From: Geobacter sp. SVR
GTDB taxonomy: Bacteria; Desulfobacterota; Desulfuromonadia; Geobacterales; Pseudopelobacteraceae
Reading direction: 5' to 3'
NCBI RefSeq assembly: GCF_016865365.1
Contig: NZ_AP024469.1
Coordinates: 3,936,501 to 4,000,500, forward strand
Length of the DNA: 64,000 nucleotides
Shown here in pieces: positions 54,168 to 62,859 of the stretch. A program made the translations under genes and the position numbers. A model generated the notes under the pieces. The model was not told the DNA's origin. It worked only from the letters and a program-made list of their open reading frames with translations, and ran no database searches. The first letter of the stretch is position 1, and every line of letters begins with the position of its first letter.

Positions 54168-54665
54168 TTACCGCACCACCGCTGTCACGGTCGCCCCCGA
54201 TGACTGGCTTGTTATATCGTTGCCACTGGTGTCCCACACCTTCAGGTCGGTATAGGTGAACTGGCCCGGGGAAGGAACCGGCTTCCCGGCCTCGACCACA
54301 CAGGGAATGCTCAGGAAATCCCCCTCAATGAAGGGGGCGTCACCCCTGATGACGACGATTTTTATCCTGCCGCCGGCTGCACCCGATGCAGGGGTATAGG
54401 CAACATAGAGCAGACCGTTGCTACTGGTGACGTTGTTTGGAGAGAGCGCCGTCACCTTCGGGTTTCCCGTGGAGGGATCCATTTCCGGGGTGACCGTGGC
54501 GGGAAGAATCAACGTGATCTCAATCGATTTGACACCAGGGGCAGGTCCTGTCAGGGTGGTCTTCGCCACAACGGCACCACCGGCCTGCTCCCCACCGCCA
54601 CATCCTCCCAGCAGTACCAGCACCACCAGCGCCAGTGAACACGTGAAACAGTTGAATATTCTCAT
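54168..54665 (-). CDS. lipoprotein with possible cohesin domain
   Basis: 165 residues. Lipobox VLLGGC (Cys22) and a low-complexity GGGEQAGG linker, then a beta-rich domain: SIEITLILPATVTPEMDP, LLYVAYTPASG, GRIKIVVIRGDAPF, FLSIPCVVEAGKPV and FTYTDLKVWDTSGNDI. The order of strands and the final DTSGNDIT segment resemble cohesin domains. It is the last gene of the operon whose preceding gene ends in a dockerin (25 bases away), which makes a cohesin role plausible. The fold assignment is inference. Confidence 0.62.
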   Translation of the reverse strand: MRIFNCFTCSLALVVLVLLGGCGGGEQAGGAVVAKTTLTGPAPGVKSIEITLILPATVTPEMDPSTGNPKVTALSPNNVTSSNGLLYVAYTPASGAAGGRIKIVVIRGDAPFIEGDFLSIPCVVEAGKPVPSPGQFTYTDLKVWDTSGNDITSQSSGATVTAVVR

Positions 54666-54690
54666 CCTCGATCTCCTTATTCTTTTTCCG

Positions 54691-57600
54691 TTACCAGCTG
54701 TACGAACCCACCACTTTCTGCAGTATCACGAGTGCATCTCCGACATTGATGGTCCCGTTGGGAGCAGGTATGCCGTTTTCAAGAGGCGCGACGTCGCCGG
54801 CAAGCAGCTGCGCAGCGGTGGCCGGCTTCATTCCCACCGCAATCTGCAGTGCCAGGAGCGCATCAACAATATCCACGGTACCGTTGCCGTCGATATCGCC
54901 GGTCGGGCTGGTGACCGCCAGTGTCACGGCAACGGTCCGGCTGCTGTAGTTGACGTTGTCGGTGGGGGTGAACGTGACGGACAGGCTCTGGTTGCCCGGC
55001 TTGGGGACAGTTCCGGCAGCCGGCGTGTATGCAAAGGTGCCGGGAATATCAGCCGTGGCATTCAGCTGGGTCCCGGAGAGCGCCGTGCCGTAGGCAATGG
55101 TTATCGGCGCCGGCCAGGTGACTACCGGCACACCTCGGGCTATATCGACCGTAAATGCCCGGGTGGCGGACTGTGAAGCTGCCGCCGAGTCGGCCACCTG
55201 CACGGTGAAGGAGTATGATCCGGCCCGGGTGGGAATACCGCTTATTGCCCCATCGCTGGTGAGGTTCACTCCTGGCGGCAGGCTGCCGGAAGACACGCTC
55301 CAGACATAGGCTCCGGTGCCGCCGGTCGCCTGGAGCTGCCGGTTCCAGGGACTGCCGTAGATCCCCGGGCTGAGCTCCGTAGTCGCAATGGAGATTGTCC
55401 CGCTGGTTGGAGTCAGCACTATCCTTCCATCGCTCACTGCATCGCCATGGGTGAGGAACGTTCGGGACGCATTGTTCCAGCCCAGCTTGGCCGCAATCAC
55501 CGTCACCGTGTCCCCCTCCTCCACGTTGCGGACCATGAATATGCCGTTGTCGTACGTGGCACTGCCGCCATAGCTGGTTCCATCGTAATAGACCACCTCG
55601 TAGGGGGTGCCGGGATGGTTCTGGCTCGTGGCGGTTATCACGACCCCTCCCAGGTAGCCGGTCGTTTGATTGGAGCTGTCCACCACCCTGCTCCTGATCG
55701 CCCCCTTGCCGGCCATGATCCCCCAGCCCGCCGCATCTGCCGGGGTATATAAGACGTAAGGGAATAGGGCGATGACATCGGAGGTCGATCTGAAGCTGTG
55801 GGTATACGTAGGCAGATACCCGCTCAGGCTGATCTCCAGGGTAAAGGGGCTCTCCGTCGGCAGCCCTGCCAGGGAAAACGTGCCGTTGGCATCCGAGAGG
55901 GTCGTCAGGGAGTGATTGCCGACCATTGCTATCGTGGCACCAGGTAGGGCAAAGCCGGACTGATCGACGATTGCCCCGCTGTAGGCGATGCCGGTCTGGT
56001 TACTCCGCGTAAAGGTGGCGTTGACCGTGCAGGCGGCGGTAATGGTGCCGGTGGTGTAGGTGGAACCGGTCAAGGTGCCGCCGCAGCCCGACACGCTGCC
56101 GATGGCGTGACCGCTGTCCGCTGCAATGGTAAAGGTGGTGGTCCCGTTCAGGGCAACATCGGCCGATGCCGGCGCAATACTGCCCCCGGTCCCGGCAATG
56201 GCGTTGACCGCAAAGGTGGTTGTTGTGACGGTCACCGCTGCCGTATCGCTGGACGTGCGGTTCGCCGTGAGAGTTACGTGTCCCGCAGAGGCGCCGGAAG
56301 CCGGAACAATGAAGATGACATTCACCTGCTGGGACAGGCCCGCTGCAAAGGTGATGGAGTTCGACCCCGGTGAAGGAGTCCATCCGGCCTGATCGCTTGA
56401 GGCGGCAAGCGAGATGGTCTGGATTGTGTTTCCGGTGTTGGTGACCCTGAAATTGAGATTGCAGGGGACGCCGGCGGCGCAGCTGGCGGTAACCGGGGCA
56501 TTGACCGAAACGCCGCCGGTAATGGCGATATCGGAAAATTTCTCGGAGGCCAGGATGGTCCAGGTGGCGCCGGGGGCAAGATTGGCACCGGTCCAGCCGG
56601 TGAGATTCTTATACGGGGGATCCCCCGATCCCAGGCGCCATTCGAGGGCATACCCGTTGTCCGTGCCTTCAGCGGGATCAATGGCATCGGTCAGTGCGAA
56701 CGCCTCCCCGTGGCTGCTCACCGAGGAGTAATACTGGCTTTCATAGGCAAAGGGCTGGGTCACCCCCTGGAGGTACATGCGCCTCAGAGACGAGCTGTAA
56801 GTCCTCTGGACGCCGACGGTGTTATTAAAGTTGTCCCAGAAACCGCCACCACGGTCGTTGCCGTCGAAGTAACTGTCCTGACCGTGAAAAAACCGCAGAT
56901 CCACAAGCTCGGCCGGCCCGCTGTTGAGGATGTCCCACTGCAGCCTGTAGTACTGGTCCGCAGGCTGATAGGTGACGGTCTGGGTAACGGTCAGGGCCGG
57001 AGTGGTCCAGACACTGACATGACTCGTTCTGTCGCTGTTCATACCTGACCTGCTCTGGTCAAAGATCGGGATGGTCGAGCCGCCGAAATAGCCCAGGTTG
57101 ATGCTGTCACTGCTCGAATGAAGCATGGAACCTTTGTTGTTCCAGCTATACACCTGGTTTATCCAGGCCCCTGAACTGAAACGCCGGATCCCGATTCTGC
57201 CGTCGTTTTCCAGGGTGATGCTGAGATTCCCCTCATTGGGTACCCCACCCAGTGTGTTGTTGTTGACGAACCCCGCATACGCCGGGGTACCGTCAGCCAC
57301 ATAGCTGCAGGTATCCCCGGTGGTGCCGGAGCAAGCTCCGCCCCACCCCGCCAGGAGGCTTCCGTTTCCGGGGATGGCCTTGACCGCCACGGTTGCCCCG
57401 TAGGTCAGCCCGGTTGTGCAGGAACCGCCATTGCAGGTCATGGTTCCGCTGTTTCCGGTGCTGCTGGTCGCGCTCACGTTCACATACGTATCGAACCTGC
57501 CGCTGATGCTGGTTGACGGCACGACCGTCATCGTGCAGGGATTGGTGGTGCCGGTGCAGGCGCCGGACCACCCGCTGAAAACGCTTCCGGCAGAGGGGGT

Positions 57601-60045
57601 GGCCAGAATGCTGACCTGCGTTCCCGCGGGATAGCTGGACAAGCACGAAACGCTGTTGCAGGTGAAGCTTCCGCTGCCGGAGCTGCCGGAGGTGGTCGAT
57701 ACCTGGAAACTTTCGTTGACCGAGAAGGTCCAGGTGTAGTCGCTGCCCATGGCATTACCCGCCAGGTCCTTGAGGGTACCGGGTATGGTCACCGTGTAGG
57801 TGCCGGAGACCAGGCCGCAGGTGCCGGTGTCGGAAAGGGTCACGCCGGTCGTGTTCTGATAGGTACTGTCTGAAAACGAGACGTACAGGTTACTCAGGGG
57901 TACACCGTCCTTAGTGACGGAAAAGCCCGCGGTGCCGATGGCGGTATGCTCGATCAGTTCGCTGAATTCGACGGATATCGTCGGGCAGCTACCCGCCACG
58001 AGAGTGGAATTGCTGGCCGGCAGGACGGTGGAGGGCTGGACCGCAGGGGGAGCGGTATCGGCGATGACGTAAGATGCCGTAACAACCGCAGAGGCATTGC
58101 CGACGGAATCAACGGCGTAGAACTTCACGTCGGTTGTCGTCTTCACCAGCAGGGGGGTGTAATAGTTGAATGCCTGGCGGGTGCCGCTGGGAACGGTCGG
58201 GTCGCTTCCGTCGGTGGTATACCATATCTTGTCCACGGAACTCCCCGAATCGGAGGCTGAAAGCGTCACGTACCGCGCCGAGGAGTAGCTGCCGCCGGCA
58301 GGGCTGGCTGAGACTGTCGGCGGTGTGTTGTCGAGATAATACGAAAGCCGTGTGCGGGTCTCGGCACTGTTGCCGTTGGAATCGACACTGACAACGCTCC
58401 AGGCGTAGGTATCGTTTGCCAGAATAGTTCCCGCCCTTGTCGCCAGGTTGTACGACAGCGTGTTCGGGGCAAGGCCGGTCACATCGATCGAGAATTGTGA
58501 GTACATGCTGCTGATATGGAAATCGACCGTATTCGTGCCGGTACCCGGCAGTGCCCAGGTAAAGGTGGGCAAGGCCGCCAGGTATAGCGTATTGGCAGGA
58601 GCAAGGTTGGCGGGCAGGCCGGCAACGAAGCCCGATATCGCGACCGGAATGGTCTCGGAAGTACCATCGGTGTAGGTAACGAGCACGCTATAGGCATCGG
58701 AAACGGCCGGAGCCAGCGGAACGGCAAAGGAGCCGCTCACGCCATTCCCCCCTTCCTGCACGATCGCAATGTTTCCTCCCGAGGTGAGCTGGGGCCCGGA
58801 AATTGCGGCGCTGGCAGGGATTTTTTGCATGCCGTGCAGCGCGAAATTGAGTTGGTAGCCCTGGCTTCCGTTATACAGATCCGACCAGTTGAGCGTGGTC
58901 AGATTGGCCTGGGACCCGTTCTGATAGCCGGTAAGGTCGATGGTGCAGCCGGCGCTGCAGGTCGCCGTCCCGCCGGCAACCGTGACCGGCAGGGTCCGCC
59001 ATGGCGGCAGGTGGATATCCCCCTGGTCCAGCCTGTTGCTGTTGTTCTGGTCGATAAGAGCGAGGAGGCGGTACTGGCCGTCAGGCACACCGGCAAGGGC
59101 AAAGGGGATCGGATTCGGGGCGGTGGAGGATGCGAAAAATGAGACGGGATGACCGGTGACCGGATCCAACAGCACCACGTAGGCTGGCCGGCTGAGGGCG
59201 CCGGGTGGGGGGGTGACGAGGGTGCCCCCCACTGTTCCGTTGCCGCCGGCAACTGCCGGAGTGGCGCTTCTGATGCCCCCCGTGGGAGATATCCATGTTG
59301 TCGAGGTATCGGCGTACACGATCGCTTCCACGGCGAAATAATAGCTGGTACCGTTCGTGAGTCCCTGCACTATGTAATTGTTGTTGCCGTTGGCAGGCAG
59401 TTCCGGCGAATAGGTAACGCCGGTGCTGAAGCTGGGATCCGTTGTCCATCCCACCCGGAAGGCATCCGGGATCTCGACGCCGGCGGTGTTGCGTTGGCTG
59501 TCCCATGAGAGCAGCACGGCCCGGTCCCCGGCAACGACCGTCGGTGCGGCCGGAGCGGCCGGATGGGGAGGCGAATAAGCAATGATGTTCAGGTTGGCGG
59601 TATTTGCGCCGGAATATGCGTAGTAGGCCAGTTGCGGGGTGGAGGGATCGCTGAGATGGCGGTAGGCGGTACCGAGCCGGTCAACGAATGCCTCCAGCAT
59701 GTAGGGGGAATAATAGCCCCCCGGGTTGATGCCGTTGATGGTGTACGGCACGCTCCGTCCGGGACCGGGACAGACAATGCTCGTTCCGGCTACCGTCTCG
59801 TCCCATTGGTTCCGGGCCGAAAGGTAGATCCGCATCCCGGAATAGTTGCCGAACGAGGGTGCGGTCACCGTGCCGGTGAAGGATGAGGTGCTAACAGAGG
59901 CTGCCTGGACCGGAGCGGGTAAGCATATTCCGATGGAGAGCGCAATGGTCACGGCCAGGAATACCACGGCAGCGGTCCCGCGATGATGTGCCGGGAGGCA
60001 CCTGTCTATTGCAGCAGCAACAGCTGATTCAAACAGTGACCTCAT
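54691..60045 (-). CDS. giant exported multi-domain protein with C-terminal dockerin
   Basis: 1784 residues from ATG 60045 (GGGAGGG upstream). Signal peptide to about residue 48. Then a fibronectin-III-like domain (APTVVAGDRAVLLSWDS), a chitobiase C-like domain (KIWYTTDGSDPT), an Ig-like SbsA domain (LAGNAMGSDYTWTFSV), repeated InlB-B-like units (FSGWSGACTGTTNPCTMTV), a peptidase-regulatory-like domain (GAIVDQSGFALPGATIAM), a putative Ig (YVWSVSSGSLPPGVNLTSDG), an MBG-like repeat and a type I dockerin (DIDGNGTVDIVDALLALQIA; second loop at GTINVGDALVILQKVVG). Surface adhesion or scaffolding is likely; no catalytic domain was seen. Confidence 0.85.
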   Translation of the reverse strand: MRSLFESAVAAAIDRCLPAHHRGTAAVVFLAVTIALSIGICLPAPVQAASVSTSSFTGTVTAPSFGNYSGMRIYLSARNQWDETVAGTSIVCPGPGRSVPYTINGINPGGYYSPYMLEAFVDRLGTAYRHLSDPSTPQLAYYAYSGANTANLNIIAYSPPHPAAPAAPTVVAGDRAVLLSWDSQRNTAGVEIPDAFRVGWTTDPSFSTGVTYSPELPANGNNNYIVQGLTNGTSYYFAVEAIVYADTSTTWISPTGGIRSATPAVAGGNGTVGGTLVTPPPGALSRPAYVVLLDPVTGHPVSFFASSTAPNPIPFALAGVPDGQYRLLALIDQNNSNRLDQGDIHLPPWRTLPVTVAGGTATCSAGCTIDLTGYQNGSQANLTTLNWSDLYNGSQGYQLNFALHGMQKIPASAAISGPQLTSGGNIAIVQEGGNGVSGSFAVPLAPAVSDAYSVLVTYTDGTSETIPVAISGFVAGLPANLAPANTLYLAALPTFTWALPGTGTNTVDFHISSMYSQFSIDVTGLAPNTLSYNLATRAGTILANDTYAWSVVSVDSNGNSAETRTRLSYYLDNTPPTVSASPAGGSYSSARYVTLSASDSGSSVDKIWYTTDGSDPTVPSGTRQAFNYYTPLLVKTTTDVKFYAVDSVGNASAVVTASYVIADTAPPAVQPSTVLPASNSTLVAGSCPTISVEFSELIEHTAIGTAGFSVTKDGVPLSNLYVSFSDSTYQNTTGVTLSDTGTCGLVSGTYTVTIPGTLKDLAGNAMGSDYTWTFSVNESFQVSTTSGSSGSGSFTCNSVSCLSSYPAGTQVSILATPSAGSVFSGWSGACTGTTNPCTMTVVPSTSISGRFDTYVNVSATSSTGNSGTMTCNGGSCTTGLTYGATVAVKAIPGNGSLLAGWGGACSGTTGDTCSYVADGTPAYAGFVNNNTLGGVPNEGNLSITLENDGRIGIRRFSSGAWINQVYSWNNKGSMLHSSSDSINLGYFGGSTIPIFDQSRSGMNSDRTSHVSVWTTPALTVTQTVTYQPADQYYRLQWDILNSGPAELVDLRFFHGQDSYFDGNDRGGGFWDNFNNTVGVQRTYSSSLRRMYLQGVTQPFAYESQYYSSVSSHGEAFALTDAIDPAEGTDNGYALEWRLGSGDPPYKNLTGWTGANLAPGATWTILASEKFSDIAITGGVSVNAPVTASCAAGVPCNLNFRVTNTGNTIQTISLAASSDQAGWTPSPGSNSITFAAGLSQQVNVIFIVPASGASAGHVTLTANRTSSDTAAVTVTTTTFAVNAIAGTGGSIAPASADVALNGTTTFTIAADSGHAIGSVSGCGGTLTGSTYTTGTITAACTVNATFTRSNQTGIAYSGAIVDQSGFALPGATIAMVGNHSLTTLSDANGTFSLAGLPTESPFTLEISLSGYLPTYTHSFRSTSDVIALFPYVLYTPADAAGWGIMAGKGAIRSRVVDSSNQTTGYLGGVVITATSQNHPGTPYEVVYYDGTSYGGSATYDNGIFMVRNVEEGDTVTVIAAKLGWNNASRTFLTHGDAVSDGRIVLTPTSGTISIATTELSPGIYGSPWNRQLQATGGTGAYVWSVSSGSLPPGVNLTSDGAISGIPTRAGSYSFTVQVADSAAASQSATRAFTVDIARGVPVVTWPAPITIAYGTALSGTQLNATADIPGTFAYTPAAGTVPKPGNQSLSVTFTPTDNVNYSSRTVAVTLAVTSPTGDIDGNGTVDIVDALLALQIAVGMKPATAAQLLAGDVAPLENGIPAPNGTINVGDALVILQKVVGSYSW

Positions 60046-60102
60046 CGATTTTTCCCTCCCGCGTTGCAAACCACGATGCGGCTACTCTGGCTGAAAGCCG
60101 TA

Positions 60103-60981
60103 TCAGAATTTCACGTTAACATTCACATTAATGTTCGTCGACTGTGGTGGTGGCGGTGGTGGTGGTAGATAAGCAGGTTTTAACTCAGGTGGTTTTAAAG
60201 GCAGTGGATCAAAATGAGGTAATACACTTATCGGAGAGTATTTTCCTTCAGTTACTGGGTTGCCACCGGCTGCGGAGGTGCCGGAACTATTACTTTCACC
60301 TGTATCGCTCTGTTGCCCTCCTCCCGCTGGTCTCGTCATCCCCTGCTCCATCCGCTGGACCTCGTTTCCATGTGCCGGGCGCGGCCTGGATGGTGCGGCA
60401 TTGCCCAGGATGGTGGTGACCATTCCGGAAGCGAGAGTAACGACCTGATTCGGCAATCTTGGGTTGAAGCTGTAGACCGAACCGGCTCGCACCAGTATGC
60501 CGGTGACTCCCTGCTGGTGGCTGACGATGAAATCCGTGCCCCGGACACCGGCAATGGCATTGGGAGTGCGTATTTCGAACTTCTTCGCTCCAGCGGCTCC
60601 CGGGGCCTTGGAAAGATCGACGATCGCCTGTACCTTGCCCCTGGCCAGCTTCACCTCGCTGCCGCTCTGATTGCTGCCCGAAAAATGCTCGCCGATATCG
60701 ATTCTGGTGCGCGGCGCCACTTTCAGGACCGTACCGTCGTGATAGACAACTTCTGCAAAGGCGTTGCTTTTGGTTCTGACCAGGTCGCCGGAGGAGACCT
60801 GATCTCCCTCTTTGGCCGGAACGGCCGGAAGCGCCCCACCCCGCATGATGTCAACGGCACCGGTAACCCCGCGCAGCGTCGCAATGGAAGCGGCATGGCA
60901 GGCGAACCCCGGAAGCGGGACCGACATCAACGGCAGCACCAGCAGGCATGTTACCAACAACGTGCGCAGAAAGAATCTCAT
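60103..60981 (-). CDS. exported FecR-domain protein with Pro-rich tail
   Basis: 292 residues. Signal peptide to about 28-31 (ends GFACHA). FecR domain (about 60-165): GDLVRTKSNAFAEVVYHDGT, RTRIDIGEHFSG, RTPNAIAGVRGTDFIV. The tail is Ser/Gly-rich then a run of Pro (LPPPPPPPQ) and Asn-Val repeats (INVNVNVKF). Unlike true FecR anti-sigma proteins it lacks a transmembrane helix after the signal peptide, so it is more likely a periplasmic or surface partner of the giant protein. Confidence 0.82.
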   Translation of the reverse strand: MRFFLRTLLVTCLLVLPLMSVPLPGFACHAASIATLRGVTGAVDIMRGGALPAVPAKEGDQVSSGDLVRTKSNAFAEVVYHDGTVLKVAPRTRIDIGEHFSGSNQSGSEVKLARGKVQAIVDLSKAPGAAGAKKFEIRTPNAIAGVRGTDFIVSHQQGVTGILVRAGSVYSFNPRLPNQVVTLASGMVTTILGNAAPSRPRPAHGNEVQRMEQGMTRPAGGGQQSDTGESNSSGTSAAGGNPVTEGKYSPISVLPHFDPLPLKPPELKPAYLPPPPPPPQSTNINVNVNVKF

Positions 60982-60991
60982 ACCCGCCTCC

Positions 60992-62509
60992 TTAGAACCG
61001 TGCTTCGAAACCGGCCGAGACCAGGTTCCTCTGATTGTCGTAGACGCTGATGTTCGAGAACTGGCGCATGCAGGAGTACTGCAGATTCAGGTAGACCCGG
61101 GTCGTCAGCATCTGGTTCAGCGTGACGGTGGTGTTGAGGGTGGTGTCACGGCGTTTTGTCCCGTAAAGACTATTTTCGTATTCATAATTCTGGAAGAAAG
61201 CCTCGGAGGAGACAATCAGCCGGGTACGCTCCGCGAGCGGAAGAAGCAGGTCGGCCCCCAGCCGTTCCCCCAGGTTGACCCAGTTTTTGCCATGGGTGTC
61301 CTCGTAGACGACCTCCCCGCGCAGGTTGAACATGCCGGTCCCTCCCGAGAAAAGGCGGATGTACCCCATATGCACGCCAAACAGATTGCCGTCCCTGTTT
61401 TCCTCACTGATGGGTTCATCCTGGAACATCTGGCGGTTTGCATAGGAAACGCCCCCCTGGAGCAGGTTTTCCTGATTAAGGATGACGGTATCCGTGGGAC
61501 GGAGGGCGGTCTGAACGGAGTAGTTTCTGTAGTTGAGGCTGGTGGTGCTCAAGGGTGTGGTGGTATCGAGATTGGTGGAGGCGATACTGAGCGGCAGGGT
61601 GATGACGTGATTGCCCCTGCGGTAGCCGGGTGTAATGGACAAACTCTGGGAAATCACCGATTTGCTGACCAACCTGAGATAATTGGTGTTGCTTATGGAA
61701 TACTGGGCATTCAGTGACCACGGTTCCGATAGCAGCGCATCGTACTCGACCCGCAGACCTTCCGAAATGCCGCTGTCGGCCTGCTTGCCGGTATTGACAC
61801 CGGCTACGTTGTCATCATACAGATAGTTGGCTCCGAGAAAAAAACTCCATCGTTTGGATGGCTTGGCCGTGCTCAATTTCTGGTCGTATTCCCTGGCAAA
61901 ATTGGCTGCATCGCTGCTGGGGTTTCGGCTGATTACCGTCTGCAACGCCTCCCGCGCCTCCTCGTACCGATTACCCTGCACATAAGCCGAAGCGATCTGC
62001 AGTCCCACCTGCTGATCCATCTCTTGGTCATCACTTTTGACGGCTGTGAAGGCGACGATGGCTTCATCGTATCTCTTCTCCCGCACCAGCAGACGCCCTT
62101 TCAGGTACGCGATTTCTCCGGGACTTACTCCCTGCTGTTCTGACCACAGCACCCACTGCATGGCCTCTTGAAAACGCTCCAGGTTATAGAGCGAATTGAC
62201 CAGGACCGCTGCCGCCTGGCTGAAGGGGGGCGTGCCGGTCAGAGCGGCCGTTAAATCGGCTACTGCTCCCGAATCATCGCCGGTTTCTTTCCTGCTCAAT
62301 CCGGCGTAATAGCTGTTTATGGTGGAAGGCCCCTCCATGGTGCGAGCAGCCAGGAGCAGTTGCAGTGCCTCCTCGTAGTTTTCGCGGTTGTATTCCTCGA
62401 TAGCCCGGCTTGTCGTGGCCGGAGCTTCCAGGGCAAAAGCGGCAGGTGTGAAGGGAATGGATAACAGGAGAACCGCGGAAGGCATCAGGAGAAGATTGAA
62501 CCATTTCAT
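60992..62509 (-). CDS. TPR plus outer-membrane beta-barrel protein
   Basis: 505 residues from ATG 62509 (GGAGG upstream). Signal peptide (ends AFALEAP), TPR-like helices (about 30-245, AIEEYNRENYEEALQLLLAA; EARDYDEAIVAF-like RYDEAIVAF), then amphipathic strands typical of a 14- to 18-strand barrel with aromatic ends and a C-terminal Phe (VSAGFEARF). First gene of the operon; probably the outer-membrane export or anchoring component for the FecR and giant proteins. Confidence 0.8.
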   Translation of the reverse strand: MKWFNLLLMPSAVLLLSIPFTPAAFALEAPATTSRAIEEYNRENYEEALQLLLAARTMEGPSTINSYYAGLSRKETGDDSGAVADLTAALTGTPPFSQAAAVLVNSLYNLERFQEAMQWVLWSEQQGVSPGEIAYLKGRLLVREKRYDEAIVAFTAVKSDDQEMDQQVGLQIASAYVQGNRYEEAREALQTVISRNPSSDAANFAREYDQKLSTAKPSKRWSFFLGANYLYDDNVAGVNTGKQADSGISEGLRVEYDALLSEPWSLNAQYSISNTNYLRLVSKSVISQSLSITPGYRRGNHVITLPLSIASTNLDTTTPLSTTSLNYRNYSVQTALRPTDTVILNQENLLQGGVSYANRQMFQDEPISEENRDGNLFGVHMGYIRLFSGGTGMFNLRGEVVYEDTHGKNWVNLGERLGADLLLPLAERTRLIVSSEAFFQNYEYENSLYGTKRRDTTLNTTVTLNQMLTTRVYLNLQYSCMRQFSNISVYDNQRNLVSAGFEARF

Positions 62510-62563
62510 TTTCGCCTCCAACTCATGACCATACCGGCCAAAAGCGGGAGACAACAATAACAT

Positions 62564-62859
62564 CGTTATACAAAAATGTCTCGTGATAATATCTTACAAG
62601 CTATTGATTTACAGAGAAAAGAATTGATCTACCCGCCTACACTGAATCCGCACACATCCTCAACAATTCCAGTCTATGAATATCCATTTTTACAAAACAG
62701 GCCGCGTTGCGCCTGCTGCCTGTCTGCGTGCTCCGGCACGGGACGCCCTGGAGATGGAAACTTCTCCCCCAGGCGTGACTAATCGCATTTTAATAGTATT
62801 TTTTAAGTATCGAATACACGACAGGGCGTAAAACTACGGACAACGGAAAGGAGGAGACG
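62564..62859. other. divergent promoter interval
   Basis: About 300 bases between the surface operon and the cytochrome gene. AT-rich near 62570-62640 and 62780-62815; a CGCCCTGGAGA/TCTCCCCCAGGCG hairpin lies at about 62740-62775. No protein gene is supported. Confidence 0.45.
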
